64,000 nucleotides of DNA from Streptomyces sp. NBC_01142 (GTDB lineage Bacteria; Actinomycetota; Actinomycetes; Streptomycetales; Streptomycetaceae): contig NZ_JAPEOR010000002.1 of NCBI RefSeq assembly GCF_026341125.1, forward strand, positions 248,001 through 312,000, read 5' to 3'. The notes beneath the pieces were generated by a model that was not told where the DNA came from, did not search any database, and saw nothing but the letters and a program-made list of their open reading frames with translations. Below are positions 48,801 to 55,321 of this stretch, one piece after another. Position 1 is the stretch's first letter; every line of letters starts with the position of its first letter. The position numbers were made by a program, and so were the translations under genes.

Positions 48801-49075
48801 TTGCCGATGGCGGAGCTCTGCAGCCGCGTCAGCCCTCCGGTCACCAACTTGTCGAAGCGCGCGTCGTCGCAGATCTCGTCGACCAGATCGGCCCCGGAGA
48901 CGAAGATCCGCCCACCGAGCGGCGTGTCCAGCCGGAAGATCGGCCCATACTGACGAGCCAGCCGGATCGCGTGTTCGATGAAGTTCCGGTGTGCGATGTC
49001 CCGGAGATTCCCGATCAGCGGAAGCCCGGCAGGCGCGGGTATCTCCTCCGCACCGCCACCACTCAGCGTCGTCAT
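45824..49075 (-). CDS. Self-sufficient P450-reductase fusion, CYP102 type
   Basis: A 1083-residue fusion like P450-BM3. Residues 1-460 are the P450 (I-helix LIAGHETTSGLLSF, ExxR in LDESLRLWPT, heme FGTGQRACIGRQFAMQEA). A linker precedes the flavodoxin-like FMN domain near 495-650 (LAVLFGSNLGTAEGIAGELA; VTASYNGTAPDNA). The FAD/NADPH reductase follows to the end (RYYSISSSPLVS, IGCGTGLAPFRGFLQER, FVCGDATRMAPDVR). Such enzymes hydroxylate fatty acids without partner proteins. ATG 49075 is favoured over 49081 by Shine-Dalgarno spacing. No regulator gene is adjacent. Confidence 0.95.
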   Translation of the reverse strand: MTTLSGGGAEEIPAPAGLPLIGNLRDIAHRNFIEHAIRLARQYGPIFRLDTPLGGRIFVSGADLVDEICDDARFDKLVTGGLTRLQSSAIGNGLFTADTADPMWRRAHSILMPPFGLKAMRDYMPMMLDLAGQLLDKWARLNPDDEVDVSADMTRLTLDTVALCGFGYRLNSFYRETPHPFVQAMTRVLLEAQSQARLPAAVNRARKRAQRRYERDNAFMNEIVDQLIRRRRAAGDTETKDLLGCMLAGVDRQTGERLPDENIRAQCITFLIAGHETTSGLLSFATHFLLKHPEVVERARAEADEVLGTDLGVAPTYEQVHRLTYIAQVLDESLRLWPTAPAFTRTPYEETTIGGRYRISPGTPLTILTPALHRDSNIWGPNAEDFDPEHFSPERRSQLRPNAFKPFGTGQRACIGRQFAMQEAQLVLGMLLQRFELIDHLGYQLKIKQTLTIKPDGLKVQVRPLAGRTAAAPLPRAAEAEPAKAPKPEATAVPAVDVHGTPLAVLFGSNLGTAEGIAGELAREGTERGFDVTVGPLDDHLGDLPREGATIVVTASYNGTAPDNAARFCGWLQDPATPADACSTMRYTVFGCGHTDWAATYQTVPKLVDTELEAHGATRVHPRGEGDAKSDFDAQYRAWHAGLWPDLAEALSLPAAVGQAAAPRPGLAISMVNRRETNPVITSYRARPAFVRVNRELQHHDGGRPERSTRHLEIALPEGTTYEAGDHLGVLPRNQVDAVWRVCRHFKLDLGNYITIAPGPGVPSHLPTGEAVPLIGVLASCVELQDVATRSDLEAMAARTDDPKQRDELLTLAADDPESREHYQERVFAPRKSVLDLLGEFPDCHLPFDTFLELLPPLRPRYYSISSSPLVSPDVCSITTGVLEDPARSGHGLFHGVCSNHLAHSDPDSTVFAFVRKPTIPFRPPDNPHLPMIMIGCGTGLAPFRGFLQERATQKEQGAPVAQSLLFFGCRNPERDFLYEEELRHFEQLGVVRLQPAFSRVPGRPKTYVQHLIAEHADEVWQLLQDQAVVFVCGDATRMAPDVRRAFTDIFTSRTGTSAGDADAWFTGLRQANRYLEDIWGAD

Positions 49076-49214
49076 CTCCATCACTCCCAGGAATCGGTGG
49101 AGCCGCGGTCCGTGTATCGAGCGTCTCCCTGCGGTGCGGGGGCCGCAACAGCAGATGTGGTCGTGAGGCACCGGGTCGGACCTGCGCGTTCTCACTCAGG
49201 CCGAGGGCGCCTGA

Positions 49215-49508
49215 TCGGTTGAGCGGCCCGTCCTGAGAGAAGCCCGGTCGAGCGTCGCCTCCGGCGCGGCCGTCCCGGATGAGGCGCTGCCCGAGCTGGG
49301 TGGTGTCGAGGGCCTGAGCCCGGAGGACCTGGCGGACATGCGGGCGACGGGGCTGGGCGAGTTCATGGCGGGCGACACCACGCTCATCATGACCACGTTC
49401 GACACCCTCGGCCCGGCCGCCGCTGAGCACATTTACGGCGCTGACCTGGTTCGGCGTGCTCGCAAGCTGGCGAGCAGCAGCTCGCTGATGACCATCGGAC
49501 GCCGGTAG
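49215..49508 (+). pseudogene. Unidentified 3' gene fragment before the DciA-like gene
   Basis: An open frame without a good start encodes VLREARSSVASGAAVPDEALPELGG, GLSPEDLADMRATGLGEFMAGDTTLIMTTFDTLGPAAAEHIYGADLVRRARKLASSSSLMTIGRR and stop, ten bases before the next gene. Codon use is clearly coding-like. It appears to be the C-terminus of a gene whose beginning was lost at the junction with the P450 upstream region. Family not recognised. Confidence 0.5.
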
Positions 49509-49517
49509 GAGGCCGTG

Positions 49518-50081
49518 ATGACCGAGACCGTGAACACCACCACCAGCAGCGAGCAGCCGGCCCCGGAGCTGTCCGGCGTCGACCTGTCACGGGTCGCACT
49601 GCACCAGGCCCGCGAAGCCGCCAAGGCCCGCGGCGAGGGCGGGACTCGGAAGACGAAGCGCCGCACCCGCACCACGGCGGCCCGGCGCGACGGCCGGGAG
49701 CCGACCGGGTTCGCAGCGGTGCTCCAGGGCCTGATGGCCGACCGGGCCTGGGACGTCCCTGCCGCAGGCGGCAGCATCCTGGACCAGTGGCCGGCAATCG
49801 CGGCCACCGTCTCCCCGAACCTGCCCGCGCACGTCACCGCCGTTGCCTTCCACGCCGACTCCGGCCAACTGGACCTGCGCCCGGACTCGTCCGCGTACGC
49901 CACCCAGCTGCGGCTGATCAGCTCCCGGATCGTCGCCGCGGTGAACGACGGGGTCGGCACACAGGCGGTCCGCACCGTCCAGGTCCTGGCCGTTGGCGCG
50001 ACCGGCCCGGCGCACCGCGCCGACCTTGAGAGGGGCGGACCCAGATCATCCCGACCAGCTCGCCGCGCACCAGCGGCATGA
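49518..50081 (+). CDS. DciA-like (DUF721) protein, 3' end replaced
   Basis: A 187-residue DUF721 protein: SGVDLSRVALHQAREAAKARGEGGTRKTKRRTRTTAARRDGREPTGFAAVLQGLMADRAWDVPAAGGSILDQWPAIAA, then VTAVAFHADSGQLDLRPDSSAYATQLRLISSRIV. DciA proteins load or regulate the replicative helicase. The chromosomal copy normally sits near dnaA/recF, so this is a paralogue of the kind carried by plasmids and integrative elements. TAGGAGG precedes ATG 49518. The last 15 residues are antisense to a neighbouring fragment, so the true end is lost. Confidence 0.75.
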   Translation: MTETVNTTTSSEQPAPELSGVDLSRVALHQAREAAKARGEGGTRKTKRRTRTTAARRDGREPTGFAAVLQGLMADRAWDVPAAGGSILDQWPAIAATVSPNLPAHVTAVAFHADSGQLDLRPDSSAYATQLRLISSRIVAAVNDGVGTQAVRTVQVLAVGATGPAHRADLERGGPRSSRPARRAPAA

Positions 50082-50298
50082 TGAGCGGGCGCGGCACGGT
50101 CCCCTCACCCAGCCCTGCGGTGTACGCGCTCTTCACCACGCCGACCAATGCGTCCCACATCCGCGCTTCCACGGAAGCCCCCTCCGTCTGCCGTAACCCG
50201 CTCGCGCGTGCGGCGGCCAGCCGCTCACCAGTACAGGGCGGGCCCCTGCTCCCTACCGGCGTCGGCGAAGGCTTTGGCACGTACGCGCTGCTCTCCAT
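50032..50298 (-). pseudogene. Truncated unknown gene abutting the DciA-like gene
   Basis: On the minus strand a frame with coding character ends WDALVGVVKSAYTAGLGEGTVPRPLIMPLVRGELVGMIWVRP, then runs into nonsense antisense to the DciA-like gene. The intact downstream part is missing, marking a recombination joint near 50032-50040. Function unknown; the start (ATG 50298) is a guess. Confidence 0.45.
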
Positions 50299-50564
50299 CA
50301 CCCGGCCGGTGCCCGGCGGAGGGGAGTGGAGGCGACCGTCGCCGCCCGATCGAATCCCTCGCATCTGGGAGAGCGCAAAGCACCTGATCCACCGCTTCGC
50401 AGCGGACGGAATTCGGAGTTCCATGAATTCGGCCCTGCGGAAATCCGGTTCCCTGCACGGGCGGACTATTTCAGCCATGCGAAACAGAAAGCTGTCTCAA
50501 AGCGAAAATTGAGAATCTTTTGCCAACAGGTTGCGGCTACTGTTGCCGAATTCTGATCAAGTCC

Positions 50565-50577
50565 CGCTTAGCGGGAG
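50565..50577 (+). promoter_or_regulatory. Hairpin in metalloprotease leader
   Basis: CCCGC-TTA-GCGGG lies 19-31 bases before the metalloprotease ATG, within an unusually AT-rich 110-base stretch (50480-50590) that likely contains the promoter. Confidence 0.4.
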
Positions 50578-50595
50578 GTATTTCGGGGGTGGAGA

Positions 50596-51717
50596 ATGAC
50601 TGCACGTAGCCGAGAGCGCATAGCAAGATCCGCTATAGCTTTCTCGCTCGTGGTAGCAGTAGGAGCCGCAGTGAGCGATGCCCAGACGGCCACGGCGGGG
50701 ACGCCCGACGCCGCTGTCTGCGACCTGCCCGACGAAGGAGAGCTGAGCACCGGTGACCTGCCCGCTGGCTCCTCCGTGATCGGCTGCGGTGCAGTCGGGC
50801 GCGTCGTCACCTATGACGGTACCGGTGTGACGGTTCCCGAGCCGGGGACGGCCGTGAGCATTTCGGCGCTGGCGCCGGACGGGAGCACGCACGGGTTCAC
50901 CCTGGAGGTCGCCGCCGACGGCAAGGTCTCCTACGACCTGGGCGGCGCTGACGCGGATTCGTCCACCGCTGGTTCGGACGTCCCTGACGTCCTGTCGAAT
51001 GCTGCGGCTACAGCGGCTGACCTCTCGCATGAGTCGGACAGCACCGACGCAGACGCACCAGACACCACTGCTACGGGAGAGACCGAGGTAGCAGACGCGG
51101 ATTCCTCGGCAGCCGCGGATGCCTGCAGCGACGGCGCCTACTCCACTGATGATCGCAAGGAGTACGGCACCTACGAGTGGTGGATCGGCGACGGGGGAAT
51201 GCCCGGCAGTCTGTCACGCGAAGACGCCAGGGAAGCGTTCTGGGATGCCATCGACAACATCACCGGCAGCTCCAACAATTGCGGCTACAGCGACCAAGTC
51301 CCCGCGAAGCACCACTACCGGGCGCCCACGAGCTTCGAAGCGGACATCAACAGCAGAACTCAGTGCACAGACCGGGACACGCTGAGCACCTGGGACGCCG
51401 GCGACCTCGGGTCCGGCGTCGTCGCGGCGACATGCTCCTGGACCTGGCCCATGCCCGGCGTCAAGAACGACTTGCGTGAGGCCGACGTCCGCTTCAACAC
51501 CGCCGACTACGACTTCACGAACAAGCCGACGAGCAGATGCTCGAATAAGTACGACATCCGCTCCGTAGGTACGCACGAGGCCGGACACGTCTTCGGACTC
51601 GGACATGTCGGTTCGGGGCACCAGAACCTCACCATGTACACGAACTCGTTCACCTGCACCACGAAGGCAAGGACCCTTGGCAAGGGAGACGTCATGGGTC
51701 TGCGCAGCATCTACTGA
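50596..51717 (+). CDS. Secreted zinc metalloprotease (matrixin-like)
   Basis: 373 residues. Signal peptide (RIARSAIAFSLVVAVGAAVSDAQTATA), a region of about 60 residues rich in Asp/Ser/Thr/Ala, then a C-terminal catalytic domain. The zinc site is complete: HEAGHVFGLGH (in VGTHEAGHVFGLGHVGSG), followed by MYTNSF, which can serve as the Met-turn. Six cysteines in the catalytic half suggest disulfides. Family: metzincin/M10-like. It is followed 12 bases later by a lipoprotein gene, probably the same operon. GGGTGGAG precedes ATG. Confidence 0.85.
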   Translation: MTARSRERIARSAIAFSLVVAVGAAVSDAQTATAGTPDAAVCDLPDEGELSTGDLPAGSSVIGCGAVGRVVTYDGTGVTVPEPGTAVSISALAPDGSTHGFTLEVAADGKVSYDLGGADADSSTAGSDVPDVLSNAAATAADLSHESDSTDADAPDTTATGETEVADADSSAAADACSDGAYSTDDRKEYGTYEWWIGDGGMPGSLSREDAREAFWDAIDNITGSSNNCGYSDQVPAKHHYRAPTSFEADINSRTQCTDRDTLSTWDAGDLGSGVVAATCSWTWPMPGVKNDLREADVRFNTADYDFTNKPTSRCSNKYDIRSVGTHEAGHVFGLGHVGSGHQNLTMYTNSFTCTTKARTLGKGDVMGLRSIY

Positions 51718-51729
51718 GGGAGAACGGCA

Positions 51730-52122
51730 ATGAACCGAGCCGTACGATCTGCGGGCCTGCTGCTGGCGGCGACTCTGACGGTGCCGACCGCAGGGTGCGC
51801 CGCCGACGACAGCAGCGACGGGGGGGCACCGTCCTGCGCGATCCAGTTCACCTATGACGGCCGGACGTACCGGGATGTCGCGAACGTGGATTTCACGGTC
51901 GCCGACAAGCTGGGCAGTGCTACCAAGCCGCCGTGCGACGACACAGGCGGCCAGGACGAAGCCGAGGAGGCTGGAACCACAGAGACCGCCTACGAAGTGG
52001 ACGGCCTCTCTCCGAAGGTGGCGATCGCCGTCGGGGACACCCCCGAGGACGCCGTATTCGTCGTCTCCTACTCCGGCTCGGAACTCCCGCCCGAGGTGAA
52101 GAGACTGATCGACGGCTCATGA
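51730..52122 (+). CDS. Small secreted lipoprotein (DUF6281-like)
   Basis: 130 residues with a lipoprotein signal (LLLAATLTVPTAGC, lipobox TAGC) and a compact outer domain with two further cysteines (PSCAIQFTYDGRTYRDV; PPCDDTGG) and an acidic loop. The layout, CAIQFTYDGRTYRDVANVDFTVADKLGSA, resembles the DUF6281 family as I recall. Coupled to the metalloprotease; it may inhibit, anchor or chaperone it. Confidence 0.72.
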   Translation: MNRAVRSAGLLLAATLTVPTAGCAADDSSDGGAPSCAIQFTYDGRTYRDVANVDFTVADKLGSATKPPCDDTGGQDEAEEAGTTETAYEVDGLSPKVAIAVGDTPEDAVFVVSYSGSELPPEVKRLIDGS

Positions 52123-52180
52123 CGCGGAGTGGTGCCCGGCAGCACAACTGATGCTGGCCAATTCCGGCCCTGGCGTGACC

Positions 52181-52219
52181 GTCGGCTCCCAAGACCTGTC
52201 TGTGGTCTCGGGAGCCGAC
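52181..52219 (+). terminator. Terminator after metalloprotease operon
   Basis: GTCGGCTCCC (52181-52190) pairs with GGGAGCCGAC (52210-52219), extended inward by AGACC/GGTCT after one mismatch, 58 bases past the lipoprotein stop. The rest of the gap to 52440 shows nothing else. Confidence 0.7.
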
Positions 52220-52439
52220 GTCGTCTGGTGCGACGGTGGTTGGTCTGCAGTTCGAAGCACGCGGATCACCGTGGCGGTTCGAGCAGGTCAACGGTGGCCA
52301 GGCCTGCTGTCGACGGTCCGCAGGCCACGCCTCAGCCGTAGCGGGGGGACCATGGAACGGAGGTCGTACGGGGGGGGTGCGGGCGCGATATTGTGGAGTC
52401 TTCTTATCTGCGGTTTTGTGATCTGGCAGGAGTACCCGC

Positions 52440-52679
52440 GTGCCCGAGGACCCCATCGCTCACAGCGAGCTCGCTGCCCTGACCCGGCGTTTCGAAGAGG
52501 TCGCGGAGAAGCACGACCGCGAGTTCGGGATCATCAAGTCCGACCTCACCGCGGTGCGTCTCCAGATCGGGAACCTGGACCAGAAGGTCGAGGCTCTCGA
52601 CAAGAAGATCGACCGGAACCAGGCTCAGATCATCGAGCTGCTCACCCAGCTCGTGGGACAGCGCCCCGACGCCGGCTGA
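52440..52679 (+). CDS. Small coiled-coil protein
   Basis: 79 residues, almost entirely a heptad-patterned helix (LAALTRRFEEVAEKHDREFGIIKSDLTAVRLQIGNLDQKVEALDKKIDRNQAQIIELLTQLV). GTG start. No membrane segment. Function unknown; such small coiled-coil proteins are common on Streptomyces mobile elements. It lies just upstream of the terminator that the insertion sequence has split. Confidence 0.65.
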   Translation: MPEDPIAHSELAALTRRFEEVAEKHDREFGIIKSDLTAVRLQIGNLDQKVEALDKKIDRNQAQIIELLTQLVGQRPDAG

Positions 52680-52722
52680 CTTCTCCGCCCGGCGCCCGGC
52701 CCGTACATGGCGACGGCCCCGA

Positions 52723-52736
52723 CCAGACACCTCTGG
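52723..52736. repeat. Left direct repeat flanking the IS
   Basis: CCAGACACCTCTGG, repeated exactly at 54507-54520. It is the largest possible target duplication; if the element begins GGACGC, the duplication is the inner 10 bases AGACACCTCT. Confidence 0.85.
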
Positions 52737-52755
52737 ACGCTGTTGGTTAATTCCG

Positions 52756-52780
52756 CCCCGCTGGATCTCATCCAGCGGGG
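52756..52780 (-). terminator. Hairpin at IS left end, over transposase stop
   Basis: CCCCGCTGGAT (52756-52766) pairs with ATCCAGCGGGG (52770-52780) across a three-base loop containing part of the stop codon. It terminates the transposase message and blocks entry from outside. Confidence 0.7.
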
Positions 52781-54414
52781 CGGAGTGCTGCGAAGGGTGA
52801 GATACGGGTGCGGGCGAGGGGTCTGCCGGTGAGCCAGGCGTCGAGGCGGGCGAGGTTGATGGCGGCTCCGGTGAAGTGGTGTTGCAGCCGGGTTTTGGCG
52901 AGGCCGCGGTAGCGGGATCTGCGCAGGCCGAACGCCTGGACGCCTTGGGAGATGGTGCCCTCGACCCCAGCACGGTGCCCGTAGCGTCGTCGCCATAGCG
53001 CGGTGTCCTGTTCGATCCGGGCCTGTTGGAGGATCTCGTGCTCGGCCTGGGGGCGGAAGGTGAGTGCGCGTCCCTTGGGCGAGTCGGTGCACGACGTCCT
53101 CAGCTCGCAGGGGCCGCACTCTCTGGCCGGGAACTTGACCCGGGTCACGGGGGTGCCCCGGTGGCTGGTGGTCGCTCGCCAGACAGTGCTCTGTTTACCT
53201 CCGGGACAGGTGACCGTGTGCTGGTCCCAGTCGATGGTGAAGCGAGTGTTGTCGAAGAAGTCCCCGGCCGCCTGTTTCCGGTTGGTCACCTTCCCGACAG
53301 GGCCGACGAGGTCAATGCCGTGGTCGCGGCGAGCGTGGTGGATCTGCTCGGCGTCCACGTATCCGGCGTCCACCAGGTGCTCGTCCGGCAAGAGCTCACG
53401 CTCGGCCAGCGCGGTGTGGATGTCCTCCAGGACAGCGATGTCACTGACCGGTGCCGGGGTGGTGTGGATGTGGGTGATCAGGTGCGGTGCGTCGGGCTCG
53501 CAGGTCTCGCTGAGGTGGACCTTGTAGCCGGACCAGCCCAGATCCCGCTTGGATCCGGTCCTTGCCCCGGGTTCGTGCGGGGTGCGTAAGCGGATCAGGC
53601 CCGGCGGGGTGTTCTTCGGCTCCCGCCAGCGCACGGCGTCGTCGGCCTGGTAAAACTGCTGCACCCAGGTCTGGCGCAGCAACTCCACGGCCGGGAGGGC
53701 CCGCAGGCTGGGCGGCGCCGACACCGACCAGACAGCCTTAAGCAGCACCATGCCATCGGCCCCGCACTGGTCTCCGTGCTCGACACGTGCCGCCCATCGG
53801 GACGGGAAACGGCTGTCCTCCGGCCGGGCCGAGTAGCGGTCGAACCACTCCGGCGCCGCCACCGTCACCAGCCATTCCCCGGCCACCTCAGCAACCTGGT
53901 TCAGCACCGCTCGCAGCGTCTCGACCACGAACTCCAGCCGGCTCAGGTCCCTGGTCACGGCCAGCACATGGGTGGCGTCCGTACGCTGCCGCTTGCCCGC
54001 CTTGACCAGCCCGGCCTCCCCACCGGCCCGAAGCACCGCGTCGAACACCACCCGGTCCGCATCCGACTCGGCCAGCCGGGCCCGGAACTCGCTGAGCACG
54101 GAGAAGTCGAACCCGGTATCGGCGAGCTCCAGAGACAGGGCGTACTTCCAGTCCAGACGCGAGCGGACCGCGTGCGCGGCCTGCCGGTCGGTCAGCCCCT
54201 CCGCGAACTGCAACACCGACACCAGCGCCAGCCGGGCCGGCGACACCGCCGGACGCCCCCGCACCGGGAACAACCCCTCGAACTGGGCATCAGCGAAGAC
54301 TGGCCCGAGCACATCCCGCATCCGCATCGCCAGACAGCCCTTCGGGAACACCGCACGCGCCACCCGCGCGGTCTCCTCCGGAATCTCCGCCAACTCCACC
54401 CCATGCAACGACAC
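52768..54414 (-). CDS. IS1182-family DDE transposase
   Basis: About 548 residues from GTG 54414 (VSLHGVELAEIPEETARVARAVFPKG), the usual family start; an upstream in-frame start at 54480 lies inside the terminal hairpin. DUF772-type N-domain (GLFPVRGRPAVSPARLALVSVLQFAEGLTDRQAAHAVRSRLDWKYALSL) is followed by DDE acids in RTDATHVLAV, LVDAGYVDAEQI and RAGVEGTISQGVQAFGLRRSRYRGL. The frame is uninterrupted, so it should be active. Confidence 0.93.
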   Translation of the reverse strand: MSLHGVELAEIPEETARVARAVFPKGCLAMRMRDVLGPVFADAQFEGLFPVRGRPAVSPARLALVSVLQFAEGLTDRQAAHAVRSRLDWKYALSLELADTGFDFSVLSEFRARLAESDADRVVFDAVLRAGGEAGLVKAGKRQRTDATHVLAVTRDLSRLEFVVETLRAVLNQVAEVAGEWLVTVAAPEWFDRYSARPEDSRFPSRWAARVEHGDQCGADGMVLLKAVWSVSAPPSLRALPAVELLRQTWVQQFYQADDAVRWREPKNTPPGLIRLRTPHEPGARTGSKRDLGWSGYKVHLSETCEPDAPHLITHIHTTPAPVSDIAVLEDIHTALAERELLPDEHLVDAGYVDAEQIHHARRDHGIDLVGPVGKVTNRKQAAGDFFDNTRFTIDWDQHTVTCPGGKQSTVWRATTSHRGTPVTRVKFPARECGPCELRTSCTDSPKGRALTFRPQAEHEILQQARIEQDTALWRRRYGHRAGVEGTISQGVQAFGLRRSRYRGLAKTRLQHHFTGAAINLARLDAWLTGRPLARTRISPFAALRPAG

Positions 54415-54433
54415 GAACCCACCCCAGAAACAC

Positions 54434-54478
54434 GACGACGGCCTGTACCACCCCAACGGGGTCGTACAGGCCGTCGTC
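54434..54478. promoter_or_regulatory. Long palindrome at IS right end
   Basis: GACGACGGCCTGTAC (54434-54448) pairs perfectly with 54464-54478, with further CCCC/GGGG pairing in the loop. It lies just upstream of the transposase start; such structures hide the ribosome site in transcripts entering from outside. Confidence 0.7.
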
Positions 54479-54506
54479 ACGCAGGCCCCGGATTTACCAA
54501 CAGCGT

Positions 54507-54520
54507 CCAGACACCTCTGG
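54507..54520. repeat. Right direct repeat flanking the IS
   Basis: CCAGACACCTCTGG, identical to 52723-52736. Confidence 0.85.
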
Positions 54521-54543
54521 TCGGGGCCGTGGTGCGTCCGGGG

Positions 54544-55320
54544 TCAATTTCCGGCGAGCAGGTGTTCCTGCCGGGCCTGGACCAGGCCGCGCCATGCGGA
54601 GCGGACCTCGTCTTCGCTCCTGGTCCAGCGGATGGTCGAGGGCTCCGGGAGGGGAAGGCGGGCCATGAAGTGGGCGATGTCGGTGAAGTAGGCGAAGTCG
54701 CCGGTGGCGGTGAGCACGCGCAGCCGGCCGATGGTAGCGGCCAGGTCCTGGTCCTCGCCGTGGACGGCGTGGTGGAAGGCGAGGGCGAGCTCCACGAACC
54801 GGTGGAGGAAGGGAAGCCCCGCGGCCTCGATGTCGGTGTGCAGGCTCTGGGCGCGGGCGGTGACGTCACCGGTTCCGGCGTCCTTGATCAGGGCGACGAC
54901 CTGGGCGAGGAGGGTGTTGGACCGCTGGTCGAGGCCGTCGAGGAGCTGGTGGGCGAGGGCGAGCTCGTCATCTGCTCGGTCGGGGTCGGCGAAGGAGACT
55001 GCGAGGGCGAGACGGACCTGCATCATGGCGCGCTCGCCGGCGGCACCGTGCTGCTCGGCTTCGGCACGGCCGGCTTCGAAGGCGGCGACGGCGGCCGCGG
55101 TATCGGCGTGGGACCAGTGGATGTCGCCCAGGACACGGTGGTGGCGGCCCTTCCAGCCCAGGGCGGGGACTGCCGCCAGGGCGGTGGGGAAGTCGCCGGC
55201 GAGACGGGCCAGGTTGGCCAGTGCCCGGCGGGCCTTGACGGCGAGGCGGCCATCGGCGTCGGCGACCTGCTGCATCCCGGTGCGGGCGGCGTCCCGCAGG
55301 GGGCTGGAGCCGCCGGGCGG
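54544..55320 (-). pseudogene. C-terminal TPR fragment of a large regulator-like protein
   Basis: Roughly 258 residues of helical repeats (RRALANLARLAGDFPTALAAVPALGWKGRHHRVLGDIHWSHADTAAAVAAFEAGRAEAEQHG; RLALAVSFADPDRADDELALAHQLLDGLDQRSNTLL). This looks like the tail of an ATP-binding TPR protein. The open frame continues upstream to the GH15 stop without a start, so the N-terminal part has been removed by a join at about 55320. The ATG at 55275 might still give a short product. Confidence 0.6.
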
Positions 55321-55321
55321 C

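Larger units (their letters stand above)
52737..54506 (-). mobile_element. IS1182-family insertion sequence
   Basis: About 1.77 kb between the direct repeats. Terminal inverted repeats are clear: from the left ACGCTGTTGGTTAAT and from the right ACGCTGTTGGTAAAT (one mismatch), each preceded by the shared GG. One transposase gene fills it. The ends and duplication are intact, so the insertion is probably recent. The pre-insertion site was the perfect hairpin described under findings. Confidence 0.9.

Noticed and set aside
47049..49430. Second-frame 793-codon minus-strand frame over the P450
   Set aside because: Out-of-frame shadow; the P450 motifs lie in the other frame.
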